Assembly: GCF_042945595.1 (NCBI RefSeq) | Contig: NZ_CP168493.1 | Span: 2,480,001-2,544,000, forward strand | DNA from: Psychrobacillus sp042945595 | GTDB lineage: Bacteria > Bacillota > Bacilli > Bacillales_A > Planococcaceae | DNA length: 64,000 bases | Direction: 5' to 3' | Part shown: in pieces, positions 42,999-51,774 of the stretch | Position numbering within the stretch: position 1 is the stretch's first letter | How the letters are laid out: each line of letters opens with the position of its first letter | Notes under the pieces: model-generated | Told to the model about the DNA's origin: nothing | What the model saw: only the letters and a program-made list of their open reading frames with translations | Databases searched by the model: none | Made by a program: the position numbers and the translations under genes

Positions 42999-43463
42999 TT
43001 ATAAAGACGGATTTCTCTTTAATATTTCTTTGAGTTCATCTATAAAAACATTTATATCTTTAAATTGGCGATATACAGACGCAAATCGAACGTAGGCAAC
43101 TTCATCTACCTCTGACAGTTTGTCCATAACTTTTTCTCCAACTTCATCTGACCTCACTTCTGAATTCCCCGTTCTTCGCAACTCTTTCTCGATGGAAAAC
43201 ACAAGATTTTCTAACTCCTCTAATGCAACTGGTCTTTTTTCGCATGCGCGTATTAGTCCGCGTAAGACTTTTTCACGACTAAATTCTTCACGAGAACCAT
43301 CTTTTTTTACAACAATTAAAGGCGTTTCTTCTACTTTTTCGAATGTTGTGAACCGAAATCCGCAATCCTCACATTCTCTCCTTCTTCTAATGGCTTTATT
43401 GTCATCTACTGGACGCGAATCGACAACTTTTGTGCCATTATATTGACAAGTTGGGCATCTCAT
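42999..43463 (-). CDS. nrdR: Transcriptional repressor NrdR
   Basis: The 154-residue zinc-ribbon plus ATP-cone repressor that shuts off ribonucleotide reductase genes when dATP is high. The zinc ribbon MRCPTCQYNGTKVVDS...CEDCGFRFTTFE (1-40) supplies four cysteines, and the ATP-cone (about 49-139) contains VVKKDGSREEFSREKVLRGL. First gene of the nrdR-dnaB-dnaI block. Confidence 0.96.
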   Translation of the reverse strand: MRCPTCQYNGTKVVDSRPVDDNKAIRRRRECEDCGFRFTTFEKVEETPLIVVKKDGSREEFSREKVLRGLIRACEKRPVALEELENLVFSIEKELRRTGNSEVRSDEVGEKVMDKLSEVDEVAYVRFASVYRQFKDINVFIDELKEILKRNPSL

Positions 43464-43534
43464 ATTGATCTCTCCTAATTCCTACCGTTAATTTATATCC
43501 CTATTATAGCAATATTCTTCAATAAAATCGAAAA

Positions 43535-43558
43535 AGCAGAGGAATCTCTTCCTCTGCT
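43535..43558 (-). terminator. Terminator after speD
   Basis: A 10-bp perfect stem AGCAGAGGAA (43535-43544 with 43549-43558, loop TCTC) followed on the minus strand by TTTTTCGATTTTATT. Confidence 0.88.
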
Positions 43559-43581
43559 CACTCATTTTGGCTAAAAGTCTA

Positions 43582-43965
43582 TTATGCTTGAACTGTCAAA
43601 CGTGATTTAGGTACACTTAGTGGACCCATTCCACGGGGCATCTCAATCGTTTCTCGTATTCCAGCATTAAGAGCATCTGCAATATAGTTAGCCGCAATTG
43701 ATGGATCTAAATCACCACATGTATACACATCAATGCTCGCATAACCGTGCTCTGGAAAGCTGTGAATCGTTAAATGCGATTCGGAAATTATAACGACTCC
43801 ACTTACACCTTGTGGCGCAAATTTGTGAAATGCAACTTCTCTGATTTCAGCACCAGATCTTAGAGCAGCATCAACAAAAGTTTGCTCGATAAATGTCATA
43901 TCGTTAAGTTTGTCGAAATCGCACTCCCATAGTTCTGCAATAATGTGACGTCCCATTGTTTCCAA
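43582..43965 (-). CDS. speD: S-adenosylmethionine decarboxylase proenzyme
   Basis: A 127-residue pyruvoyl enzyme (SpeH/SpeD class 1b) that decarboxylates S-adenosylmethionine for spermidine synthesis. The proenzyme cleaves itself before the serine in SESHLTIHSFPEHGYASIDV (about 62-81) to make the pyruvoyl group. Start is a TTG at 43965 with AAAGGGGGAAA upstream; this gives METMGRHIIAELW, the same N-terminus as the Bacillus protein. It follows gapB, as in Bacillus, but has its own promoter and a 124-base leader. Confidence 0.95.
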   Translation of the reverse strand: METMGRHIIAELWECDFDKLNDMTFIEQTFVDAALRSGAEIREVAFHKFAPQGVSGVVIISESHLTIHSFPEHGYASIDVYTCGDLDPSIAANYIADALNAGIRETIEMPRGMGPLSVPKSRLTVQA

Positions 43966-44125
43966 TGTCCGTTTCCCCCTTTGATAAAATTTGGTATAAA
44001 AATTTTAAAAATCAAAGTTGACTACCACGGGGGAAAGTTAGTCCAAAGAGGTCCTAACCCTTTAAGTAGTCGGTGTACGTGAAGTACACGATTCTCATTA
44101 TATGTTGTTTTTAAAAATTATGCAA
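43966..44125 (-). promoter_or_regulatory. speD promoter and structured leader
   Basis: A sigma-A promoter on the minus strand: TTGCAT (44125-44120), 17-bp spacer, TATAAT (44102-44097). Transcription should begin near 44089, right at a hairpin GTGTAC-TTCAC-GTACAC-like stem (about 44073-44088). A second potential hairpin, GTTAGGACC...GGACTAAC (about 44038-44058), is followed by CCCCC. The 124-base untranslated leader is longer than needed for a ribosome site and is a candidate regulatory RNA. Confidence 0.65.
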
Positions 44126-44135
44126 CACATAATAA

Positions 44136-44163
44136 ATCCTCTTTCAAAAAATTGAAAGAGGAT
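44136..44163 (-). terminator. Terminator after gapB
   Basis: A 12-bp perfect stem ATCCTCTTTCAA (44136-44147 with 44152-44163, loop AAAA), followed on the minus strand by TTATTATG. It separates gapB from the speD promoter, whose -35 begins 11 bases further on. Confidence 0.75.
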
Positions 44164-44170
44164 AGGTAAA

Positions 44171-45175
44171 TTAAAGAGCTGAAGCAACCATTTTCGCTAA
44201 ATCTACTACACGTGCTGAATAACCCCACTCGTTATCATACCAAGCAAGAACTTTAACTTTACGTTTTCCAATAACCATCGTTGTTAAGCCATCAATCGTC
44301 GTTGAATTTGTGGTCGTATTGAAATCGATTGATACTAGTGGTTCCATCGTTAAACCAAGTATTCCTTTCATCGATCCCTCTGAAGCTTTTACAAATGCAG
44401 CATTTACTTCTTCGACAGTTACATCTTTTTGTAAGTCTACTACTAAATCTACTAAAGAAACATTAGGTGTTGGTACACGTAAAGCCATGCCATGCATCTT
44501 TCCTTCTAATTCTGGTAACACAATCGTTAGTGCTTTTGCTGCTCCAGTTGATGTAGGGATAATAGATTGAGCACAAGCACGAGCACGACGTAAATCCTTA
44601 TGCGGATTATCTAAGTTATTTTGATCATTTGTATAAGAATGCACGGTTGTCATTAGTCCATTTTCAATTCCAAATGTGTCATTTAACACTTTTGCAACAG
44701 GAGCTAAACAGTTTGTCGTACAGCTAGCATTTGAAATTATATGATGTTTGGATACGTCTAGTTGATGATCATTTACACCCATAACAATCGTTACATCTTC
44801 ATTTTTTGCAGGAGCTGTAATAATTACTTTTTTTGCTCCCGCTTCTATGTGAGCTACAGCTTTTTCACCGTCATTAAATTTGCCTGTTGATTCAATTACG
44901 ATATCAACATTCAATTTTCTCCAAGGTAAGTTTGCCGGATCACGATCGTTTACGATTTGAACTCGTTTACCATTAACTACTAGCACATCATCTTCAATTG
45001 TAACTTCTCCTGCAAAAGTGCCATGTGTAGAATCATATTTGATTAAGTGAGCTAATGTTTCTAATGGGTATCTTGCATTAATTGCTACGACATTAATGTC
45101 CTCTTGTACAATTGCTTGGCGGAATACCATTCGTCCAATACGTCCAAATCCGTTTATTGCGATAGAAGCTATCAT
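44171..45175 (-). CDS. gapB: Glyceraldehyde-3-phosphate dehydrogenase, gluconeogenic type
   Basis: A 334-residue GAPDH. The nucleotide-binding domain opens IASIAINGFGRIGRMVFRQA and the catalytic cysteine lies in SNASCTTNCLAP (about 149-160). The coaE-gapB-speD order identifies it as GapB, which in Bacillus works in the gluconeogenic direction with NADP and is repressed by glucose through CcpN. The ATG at 45175 follows CAGGGGGGA; a longer frame to 45238 has no ribosome site. Confidence 0.93.
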   Translation of the reverse strand: MIASIAINGFGRIGRMVFRQAIVQEDINVVAINARYPLETLAHLIKYDSTHGTFAGEVTIEDDVLVVNGKRVQIVNDRDPANLPWRKLNVDIVIESTGKFNDGEKAVAHIEAGAKKVIITAPAKNEDVTIVMGVNDHQLDVSKHHIISNASCTTNCLAPVAKVLNDTFGIENGLMTTVHSYTNDQNNLDNPHKDLRRARACAQSIIPTSTGAAKALTIVLPELEGKMHGMALRVPTPNVSLVDLVVDLQKDVTVEEVNAAFVKASEGSMKGILGLTMEPLVSIDFNTTTNSTTIDGLTTMVIGKRKVKVLAWYDNEWGYSARVVDLAKMVASAL

Positions 45176-45297
45176 GAAAAAAATCCCCCTGTAACTATGT
45201 GATACTTTATATTTTATAACCTTGAAATAGTATAACACATTATCACAATTATGTAGCCTTATATTAGAATTCAGAAAAGTTTTTTATTTCTTCCTAA

Positions 45298-45888
45298 CTA
45301 GCTATCCCAAATAGACAATATTTTCTTTAATTGTTCGTTCGTACCTTCTAAAGTTCCATTGTTATAAATGACAGCATCCGCCCCTTTTTCTTTAATGGAA
45401 AGAGGTAGCTGGGATTGAATTCTTGCCTTTGCATCCTCTAAGGAATAATTATTACGAGCCATCAGTCTTTCTAATTGAGTTTCTTCTGTCACAGTTACAA
45501 CTAAGATTTTATTCACATAGGATTGAAGCTTGCTTTCGAACAATAAAGGGATATCCATGACAATTGTGTCATACCCTTCTTGCAATAAGGCATCTTTTTG
45601 TCGTAGCATTTCTTCTCGAATTGCAGGATGCATGATATCATTCAACTGTTTTCTATCGTGTGGACTAGAAAAAATAATATCCCCTAGCTTTTCGCGATTC
45701 AGCGTTCCTTCCTTTGAGATAATCACTTCTCCAAATATATCTTTGATCGTCTCGAGTGTTTCTGTTCCTTTTTCCACGACAACACGCGCAACTAAATCAG
45801 CATCAATGATCGGATATCCAAGTTCTTTCAGCATTTTAGACACAGTACTCTTCCCACTCGCAATACTTCCTGTTAAACCAATAATCAT
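45298..45888 (-). CDS. coaE: Dephospho-CoA kinase
   Basis: Phosphorylates dephospho-CoA to CoA, the last step of CoA synthesis. The 196-residue P-loop kinase has GLTGSIASGKST (about 4-15), the acceptor-binding IIDADLVAR (about 27) and the lid region LMARNNYSLEDAKARIQSQ (about 140-158). It follows mutM by 12 bp and is the last gene of polA-mutM-coaE. The ytaF gene found between mutM and coaE in Bacillus subtilis is absent. Confidence 0.95.
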   Translation of the reverse strand: MIIGLTGSIASGKSTVSKMLKELGYPIIDADLVARVVVEKGTETLETIKDIFGEVIISKEGTLNREKLGDIIFSSPHDRKQLNDIMHPAIREEMLRQKDALLQEGYDTIVMDIPLLFESKLQSYVNKILVVTVTEETQLERLMARNNYSLEDAKARIQSQLPLSIKEKGADAVIYNNGTLEGTNEQLKKILSIWDS

Positions 45889-45900
45889 TTGTTTCCTCCA

Positions 45901-46773
45901 TTACCTCTGACATGTTCCACAATAAGTAGACGTTCGCCCACCAATTGTTTGTTGCAGTGTTTGCCTATTACAAATAGGGCAATTCTTTTTTCCATACATT
46001 TGCAATCTATTTTGCATATTCCCTGATTCACCATTAATTTTTCGGTAATCAGAAATACTACTTCCTCCTTGCTCAATACTATCTAAAAGAACAATAACAA
46101 TTTCGTTGAATAATTGTATTTTACGTTCTTTACTAATTCTTTTTACTTTTCTCCCTGGGTGAATTCGCATTCGGAACAATGCTTCTGTTGCATAAATATT
46201 TCCACATCCCGAAACAACATGACCGTCCATTATAAATTCTTTTATCGCTTTATTTTCATACTTAGACAGCATACTCATACCTAAATAATGATCCAAAGCA
46301 TTTTGGTCAAAAGGCTCAGGAGCCATTAGTAATAAAGGCGGATGATCTTCTTCGTTCTTTAGAAAACGCAACTCACCGAAACGACGGATATCTGCATAAA
46401 CGAGCATGTCACCCCCAACAAGATGGAGGATGACATGCGTGTGCCGTTTAAATTTATCTTCTAAAATCTCATGTAAGCCTCTCACATAAAACCAAGCGCC
46501 TGACATACCAAGATGAGAAACGAGTAAGAAAGGTATTCCATCTTTCACTAAATGAAAATAAATATATTTGGACCGTCTGTCGATACGTTCAATCGTCATA
46601 TGTTGTAATGCTTTACGAAAAGATTCTACATCTAACCCTTTTAAAATCGCTTCTTTTCCATTTGCTTTAGAAGCAATAATCGTTTCCGATACGTCCACTG
46701 ATAGTATTGTTTTACCTGTAACAATTGGTTTTAACGAGCGAACTAATCCTTCTACTTCTGGTAATTCTGGCAT
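45901..46773 (-). CDS. mutM: Formamidopyrimidine-DNA glycosylase
   Basis: Removes 8-oxoguanine and formamidopyrimidines from DNA. The 290-residue protein begins MPELPEVEGLVRSL, where Pro-1 is the nucleophile after loss of methionine and Glu-2 is catalytic; it has the helix-two-turn-helix block GNIYATEALFRMRIHPGRK (about 170-190) and the C-terminal zinc finger CPICNRQT...STYCGTCQR. Downstream of polA by 11 bp, consistent with a repair operon. Confidence 0.96.
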   Translation of the reverse strand: MPELPEVEGLVRSLKPIVTGKTILSVDVSETIIASKANGKEAILKGLDVESFRKALQHMTIERIDRRSKYIYFHLVKDGIPFLLVSHLGMSGAWFYVRGLHEILEDKFKRHTHVILHLVGGDMLVYADIRRFGELRFLKNEEDHPPLLLMAPEPFDQNALDHYLGMSMLSKYENKAIKEFIMDGHVVSGCGNIYATEALFRMRIHPGRKVKRISKERKIQLFNEIVIVLLDSIEQGGSSISDYRKINGESGNMQNRLQMYGKKNCPICNRQTLQQTIGGRTSTYCGTCQR

Positions 46774-46784
46774 ACTAAAACTCC

Positions 46785-49412
46785 TTACTTCGTTTCATAC
46801 CAAGAGGAACCATATGCATATTCCACTTTTAAAGGAACGATTAGCTTGATTGCTGTCTCCATTACTTCTGGTACGATTTTTTCGAGTAATGCAATTTCTT
46901 CTTTTGGTGCTTCAAATATCAGTTCATCATGCACTTGCAGTAACATCTTCGTTTGCATATTTTCTTCTTTTAATCGTTTCGCCATGTCAATCATCGCTTT
47001 TTTAATAATATCTGCTGCGCTCCCTTGAATTGGCGTATTCATCGCAGTCCGTTCTGCAAAGCTACGAAGATTAAAATTAGAGCTCGTAATTTCAGGTAAG
47101 TATCTTCTTCTATTTAGAATAGTTGTCACATACCCTTTTTGTTTTGCTTCCCGAACAATATCATCCATATATCCTTTTACACCAGGAAAACTGTTTAAAT
47201 AGTTTTCAATAAAAATTGCTGCTTCTTTTCTCGTAATATTTAAGTTCTGAGATAAACCATAATCACTAATGCCATAGACAATTCCAAAGTTTACTGCTTT
47301 TGCAGCACGTCGCATATCAGATGTCACGTCGTCTTTTTCAACATGGAATACGTCCATCGCTGTTTTCGTATGAATATCCATATTATTAATAAATGCATCC
47401 ACTAATTTCTCGTCATTGCACATATGGGCAAGTACGCGAAGTTCGATTTGCGAATAATCTGCTGCGAACATCACCCAATCTGGATGAGATGGAACAAAGG
47501 CTTTTCTAATTTTTCTACCTTCTTCTAATCTTACAGGGATATTTTGTAAGTTTGGATTAATGGAACTTAGTCTACCTGTTGAGGTTAAGGCTTGTTGGTA
47601 TCTTGTATGAATCTTTTGGTCACCTTCATGAATTTCTTTCATTAAACCTTCGATGTACGTTGAGTTAAGCTTCCCTAATTGACGATAGTTTAATATATAC
47701 GAAATAATTTCATGCTCACTCTCCAACTTTTCGAGTACATCCGCAGCGGTAGAGTAGCCTGTTTTGGTTTTCTTCAATGGCGTTAATCCTATTTTTTCAA
47801 ATAAGATAACACCTAATTGTTTTGGTGAATTAATATTAAATTCTTGTCCCGCTAAAGCATAAATATCTTTTTCGATAGTAAGTAATTTTTTCTGTAAATC
47901 TATACCCATTTCTTTTAATACATGTGCATCCACTTTCACACCATCGGATTCCATTGTTCCTAGTATGGATGCTAGCGGTAATTCTAAATCTTTGTATAAA
48001 CCATATTGTTCATTTCCCTCTAATTTTTCTTCTAGTTTAGGCATTAATGTCCAAACTGCTTGTGCTTTTCTACAAGCATGCTCCGCAAGTTTCTCTAACA
48101 CAGGAGTTGCCTTTTTCGCACCTTTTCCATACACATTTTCATCTGTCAGCACTTCATAGTAGCCAAATTCTTTCGCCATTGTAGCAACATCATCGGAAGA
48201 AATGGAAGGATTCACGATATAGGCTGCCAAAAGTAGATCAAAATCTGCGCCTTCTAAACTTACATTATGTTTTCGACTGACAGCTTGGGTAGCTTTCGAA
48301 TCAACTAAATATTTTACATTCGTCTCATCTTCCAGCCATTCACAAAAGACTTCAGATTGAAAAGCTTTAGATCCAGAGACAAAATAGGAATGCTCCCCAT
48401 CAAAAAGGGCTATCCCTAACAATTCACTTGTATGATATTGTTCATCAAACATTTCCAGATGAATCGCCATCTTACTTTTTAAAATAGATGGATTAATATC
48501 CTCTACAATTTCAAAACTCACTTCTGTAGTCGTTTGTTCATCTGTAATGTGTTCTGATTTATCTAGTAACGTTTTAAAAGAAAGTTCTTTCCATACAGCG
48601 GTCACTTCATCCATATTTGGACCAGTGTATATCAAATCATCTACTGATACTTCGATAGGAGCGCTTGTTTCAATAGTAGCAAGCGTTTTACTCATTTTTG
48701 CTTGTTCTTCATTTGCCGTGAGTTTTTCTTTTAATTTCACTCCACTAACTGTATCTAATGCTTGATACAAGCTTTCTACAGATCCATGCTCTTTCAACAA
48801 TTTGATAGCTGTTTTTTCACCAACCCCAGGAACCCCTGGAATATTGTCTGAAGCATCCCCCATGAGCCCTTTCATATCAATAATTTGAAGAGGGGTTAAA
48901 CCGTATTTTTCTTCAATATGAGATGGGGTATATTTTTCAATATCAGTGATACCCTTTCTTGTGATATATACGGTTGTATTTTCAGTAGCAAGCTGCGTTA
49001 AATCTTTATCTCCAGATACCACAATTACTTGTTGCCCATTCTCGTCCGCTTGCTTACAAAGTGTCCCGATAATATCATCCGCTTCATACATTTCTAACTC
49101 ATATCTTTTAATGCCATACGCATCGATTAATTTGCGGACATACGGAAATTGCTCAGAGAGTTCAGGTGGTGTTTTCTGTCTACCCCCTTTATATTCACCA
49201 AAAGTGGAATGTCTGAAAGTGGTTTTACCAGCATCAAATGCAACTAAAATATGAGTTGGATTTTCTTCCTCCATTATTTTTTGAAGCATCAGTGTAAAAC
49301 CATAAACAGCATTCGTATGTATACCATGTTCATTTGTTAATAAAGGTAGCGCAAAAAACGCTCGATATGCGAGACTATTTCCATCTAATAAAAGAATTTT
49401 TTCTGTTGACAT
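46785..49412 (-). CDS. polA: DNA polymerase I
   Basis: An 875-residue polymerase for repair and Okazaki-fragment processing. 5'-3' exonuclease domain (about 1-290; LLLDGNSLAYRAFFALP, GLMGDASDNIPGVPGVGEKT), a degenerate 3'-5' exonuclease domain (about 300-470) in which the metal-binding D-x-E motif is replaced by HLEMF, and the polymerase domain with motifs A DYSQIELRVLAHM, B RRAAKAVNFGIVYG and C QVHDELIFE. Loss of proofreading is normal for Bacillus PolA. The ATG at 49412 follows AAAGGAGTG. Confidence 0.97.
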   Translation of the reverse strand: MSTEKILLLDGNSLAYRAFFALPLLTNEHGIHTNAVYGFTLMLQKIMEEENPTHILVAFDAGKTTFRHSTFGEYKGGRQKTPPELSEQFPYVRKLIDAYGIKRYELEMYEADDIIGTLCKQADENGQQVIVVSGDKDLTQLATENTTVYITRKGITDIEKYTPSHIEEKYGLTPLQIIDMKGLMGDASDNIPGVPGVGEKTAIKLLKEHGSVESLYQALDTVSGVKLKEKLTANEEQAKMSKTLATIETSAPIEVSVDDLIYTGPNMDEVTAVWKELSFKTLLDKSEHITDEQTTTEVSFEIVEDINPSILKSKMAIHLEMFDEQYHTSELLGIALFDGEHSYFVSGSKAFQSEVFCEWLEDETNVKYLVDSKATQAVSRKHNVSLEGADFDLLLAAYIVNPSISSDDVATMAKEFGYYEVLTDENVYGKGAKKATPVLEKLAEHACRKAQAVWTLMPKLEEKLEGNEQYGLYKDLELPLASILGTMESDGVKVDAHVLKEMGIDLQKKLLTIEKDIYALAGQEFNINSPKQLGVILFEKIGLTPLKKTKTGYSTAADVLEKLESEHEIISYILNYRQLGKLNSTYIEGLMKEIHEGDQKIHTRYQQALTSTGRLSSINPNLQNIPVRLEEGRKIRKAFVPSHPDWVMFAADYSQIELRVLAHMCNDEKLVDAFINNMDIHTKTAMDVFHVEKDDVTSDMRRAAKAVNFGIVYGISDYGLSQNLNITRKEAAIFIENYLNSFPGVKGYMDDIVREAKQKGYVTTILNRRRYLPEITSSNFNLRSFAERTAMNTPIQGSAADIIKKAMIDMAKRLKEENMQTKMLLQVHDELIFEAPKEEIALLEKIVPEVMETAIKLIVPLKVEYAYGSSWYETK

Positions 49413-49504
49413 TAAGTTCACTCCTTTAATTTTGAAAAGCGGCATTTTTGTGCATCTGGCCCGCTCGATAATATAGTCCAATGAATACTGCCGAATGAAG
49501 AAAA

Positions 49505-49553
49505 ATAAAACCGTCATTCCCTATATCTTACCACGAGAGTAAGGGGAATGACG
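49505..49553 (-). terminator. Terminator after hflC
   Basis: Stem CGTCATTCCC (49512-49521) with GGGAATGACG (49544-49553), with an inner CTTAC/GTAAG extension, followed on the minus strand by GTTTTATTTTTC. It separates hflKC from polA. Confidence 0.8.
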
Positions 49554-49562
49554 ATTCATATA

Positions 49563-50534
49563 CTATTTTAAGTATCCCGAAAGAATTCTTGCATATGGTG
49601 AGGCAGAAGGAATAATAATCATCGTATCCGGCCCAATTGTTCTCTTGTAGGATTCTAACGTTCGATAGAGAGAATAGAACTCTGGGTCTTTCGAAAACGA
49701 TAAGTTGTAAATTTTCGCGGCCTCCGCTTCCCCTTCTGCTTCAATAATGGCAGCTTCTTTTTTAGCAGTTGCTAACATTTCTTTTACTTTACGGTCCGTT
49801 TCCGCCTCAATACGTCGTTTATCCGCATCACCGGTTGACAAAAACTTTTGCGCTATCTTTTGCCGCTCAGAGATCATTTCATTATAAACAGATTGTTCGT
49901 TTTCTTCTGGCAAATCTATTCGTTTAATACGAACATCGACTACTTCAATACCATACTTATCTTTTAGTAAATGATTATTTACTTCGGCTGTAATTTTATC
50001 ATTTAGGCTACCTCTAGATGAATTTTCATCATTAATAATATCATTATATTCTAATTGACCAAGCTCTGAACGAACGACCGAGTAGATGAACTCTTCCATA
50101 CGTGAGCTTGCTCCGACTAGACTTCCCGCGCTTTTAATCATTTGTTTCGGATCTACAACACGCCAGACTGCGTAATTATCAATAATAATACGTCTTTTAT
50201 CTTTTGTGTTAATCTCTTTTTCTGAAAGTTTATAGTTCATTTGATATTTTGGTATTGTCGTTACACTTTGAACAAATGGGATTTTCATATAAACACCTGG
50301 TTTATATTTCACATCTACTACTTCACCAAATTGGCGAATTATTTTGTAGTCGCCTTCTTTCACAACGTACACATTTGCAAATGCAATAACTATCACGATA
50401 AAAGCTAGAAAAATTGCAATAAATGTTTTATAGTGTTTTTTAAAATCAGCAGGCGCTTTTTCCGTTTTAGGTTTATTTTCTACAGATTTAAACTTTGCTT
50501 CTAAGTTGGAAAACGGATTATTATTATCTGCCAT
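49563..50534 (-). CDS. hflC: Protease modulator HflC (SPFH family)
   Basis: A 323-residue SPFH/prohibitin-domain membrane protein. A cytoplasmic N-terminal stretch (1-33) and one membrane segment (about 35-55) precede the SPFH domain (about 57-240) and a long alanine/glutamate coiled coil (AEGEAEAAKIYNLSFSKDPE, about 265-290). With HflK it forms a cage that restrains the FtsH protease. The start shares bases with the hflK stop (TAATG), so the two are cotranslated. Confidence 0.9.
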   Translation of the reverse strand: MADNNNPFSNLEAKFKSVENKPKTEKAPADFKKHYKTFIAIFLAFIVIVIAFANVYVVKEGDYKIIRQFGEVVDVKYKPGVYMKIPFVQSVTTIPKYQMNYKLSEKEINTKDKRRIIIDNYAVWRVVDPKQMIKSAGSLVGASSRMEEFIYSVVRSELGQLEYNDIINDENSSRGSLNDKITAEVNNHLLKDKYGIEVVDVRIKRIDLPEENEQSVYNEMISERQKIAQKFLSTGDADKRRIEAETDRKVKEMLATAKKEAAIIEAEGEAEAAKIYNLSFSKDPEFYSLYRTLESYKRTIGPDTMIIIPSASPYARILSGYLK

Positions 50535-51523
50535 TATTGTCCGCTCCCTTCTTCTGTTTTTATTTCTGTATTCGTTGTAGCTGTTGGACTCGTTTGTTTG
50601 TTAGACCCTAATGATTGAAGCGGTAGATACTTCATCGTTCCACCTTCATCATTCATAATATAAATTTGTGCATTCGGTAATACAGCATCTAACGTTTCCA
50701 TTATAAGTCGTTCTCTCGTAATCTCTTTATTATATTGATATTCTGCGAACAATTTATCAAATAAAGCTACATCCCCTTTTGCATGTTCGATGCGAGAAGT
50801 TTTTATACCTTCTGCATTTGAAATGATCGCATCTTTTTCTCCAATTGCTTCACTCATTTTTTGGTTTTCATATTTTTCAGCTTGGTTCACCTTTGTATTT
50901 TTTGTTTCTTCTGCATCTGTTACGGCCATAAATGCTGAACGCACTTCATCGTTTGGTAACTCTACATCTTGTAATTTGACTGTAAGTACGGTAATTCCAA
51001 TATTATATTTCTCAATTAATGAAGCAAGTAATTCCGTTGTATCCGTTTCAATTTGTGCTTTTCCAGATGTAAGCGCATCATCTATTTTCGAATTTCCGAT
51101 AACTGAACGAATGGAAGCTGATGTTGCATCATGAAGCATTTCTTGAGGATTTTCCGAGTTAAACAAATACGCTCTTGGATTTGTAATCTTCCACTGAACT
51201 ACTAAATCCGTTAAGACAATGCTATCGTCTCCCGTGATCATTTTTGTATCCTTATCAAAGGAAGTAATTTCTCCATCAGGCGCTTGCTTATATCCAAACT
51301 GCAGACTAAACGTCTCCTTTGAAAGCTTTTCTACTTTTTGAATTGGCCAAGGTATCTTAAATTTAAGGCCTGATTCTGTTATAGGATCACTAGCTTCTCC
51401 AAATGTAATAACTATTGCTTGTTCCGATTCATCTACCGTATACCAAGAAGTAAATACAGCAGATAATAAAATAACCCCTATAAATAAAACAACAATAATA
51501 GATATCAATCTCTTAGTACTCAT
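50534..51523 (-). CDS. hflK: Protease modulator HflK (SPFH family)
   Basis: A 329-residue partner of HflC with an N-terminal membrane segment (about 6-24), the SPFH domain (ESEQAIVITFGEASDPITESGLKFKIPW, then to about 220) and a coiled coil around SEAIGEKDAIISNAEGIKTS. The glycine-rich N-terminal extension of Gram-negative HflK is absent. It precedes hflC with a one-base overlap. The proteobacterial hflX/hfq neighbours are missing; instead the pair stands upstream of polA. Confidence 0.88.
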   Translation of the reverse strand: MSTKRLISIIVVLFIGVILLSAVFTSWYTVDESEQAIVITFGEASDPITESGLKFKIPWPIQKVEKLSKETFSLQFGYKQAPDGEITSFDKDTKMITGDDSIVLTDLVVQWKITNPRAYLFNSENPQEMLHDATSASIRSVIGNSKIDDALTSGKAQIETDTTELLASLIEKYNIGITVLTVKLQDVELPNDEVRSAFMAVTDAEETKNTKVNQAEKYENQKMSEAIGEKDAIISNAEGIKTSRIEHAKGDVALFDKLFAEYQYNKEITRERLIMETLDAVLPNAQIYIMNDEGGTMKYLPLQSLGSNKQTSPTATTNTEIKTEEGSGQ

Positions 51524-51590
51524 TTCATTTCCCCTTTCTATGTATATCTCTTATACGTAGTAACCATGCTTTTAGTTTCAAAAAATAAAG

Positions 51591-51643
51591 ATTATTACAA
51601 AAGTGTTACTGGTGCCTGGCACCAGTAACACTTTTGTAATAAT
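51591..51643. repeat. Perfect 53-bp palindrome with GGTGCCTGGCACC core
   Basis: Left arm 51591-51616 and right arm 51618-51643 are exact reverse complements (26 bp) around a single T at 51617. The core GGTGCC-T-GGCACC is flanked by CAAAAGTGTTACT and its complement. It lies between hflK and an independent terminator, upstream of the hflK promoter region. No T-tract follows on either strand. Confidence 0.9.
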
Positions 51644-51663
51644 TAAGAAACATGGACTAAAAT

Positions 51664-51697
51664 AAAAAAAAGCTAGCAATGTGCTAGCTTTTTTTAG
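51664..51697. terminator. Terminator after the ATP-grasp gene
   Basis: An AGCTAGCA/TGCTAGCT stem (51671-51678 with 51682-51689, loop ATG) extended by seven A-T pairs, with runs of A and T on both sides. Oriented to end the minus-strand ATP-grasp transcript. Confidence 0.88.
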
Positions 51698-51774
51698 ACA
51701 AATCGTTTGGAAAAGGGGTCTATTTCAATATAGCAAATGATTGTAAATAGAATGTGAAAATAATGTAAATTTCC

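Noticed and set aside
42709..43095. Open frame of 128 codons across the dnaB-nrdR gap
   Set aside because: It runs antisense through both dnaB and nrdR and the family C repeat; both flanking genes are strongly identified on the other strand.
46785..49412. Loss of the proofreading site in PolA as a novelty
   Set aside because: A degenerate 3'-5' exonuclease domain is normal for Bacillus-type DNA polymerase I.
49563..51523. hflK-hflC as an unusual import into a Firmicute
   Set aside because: Although Bacillus subtilis lacks the pair, I recall hflKC genes in other Bacillales, and base composition matches the neighbours, so there is no sign of recent transfer.
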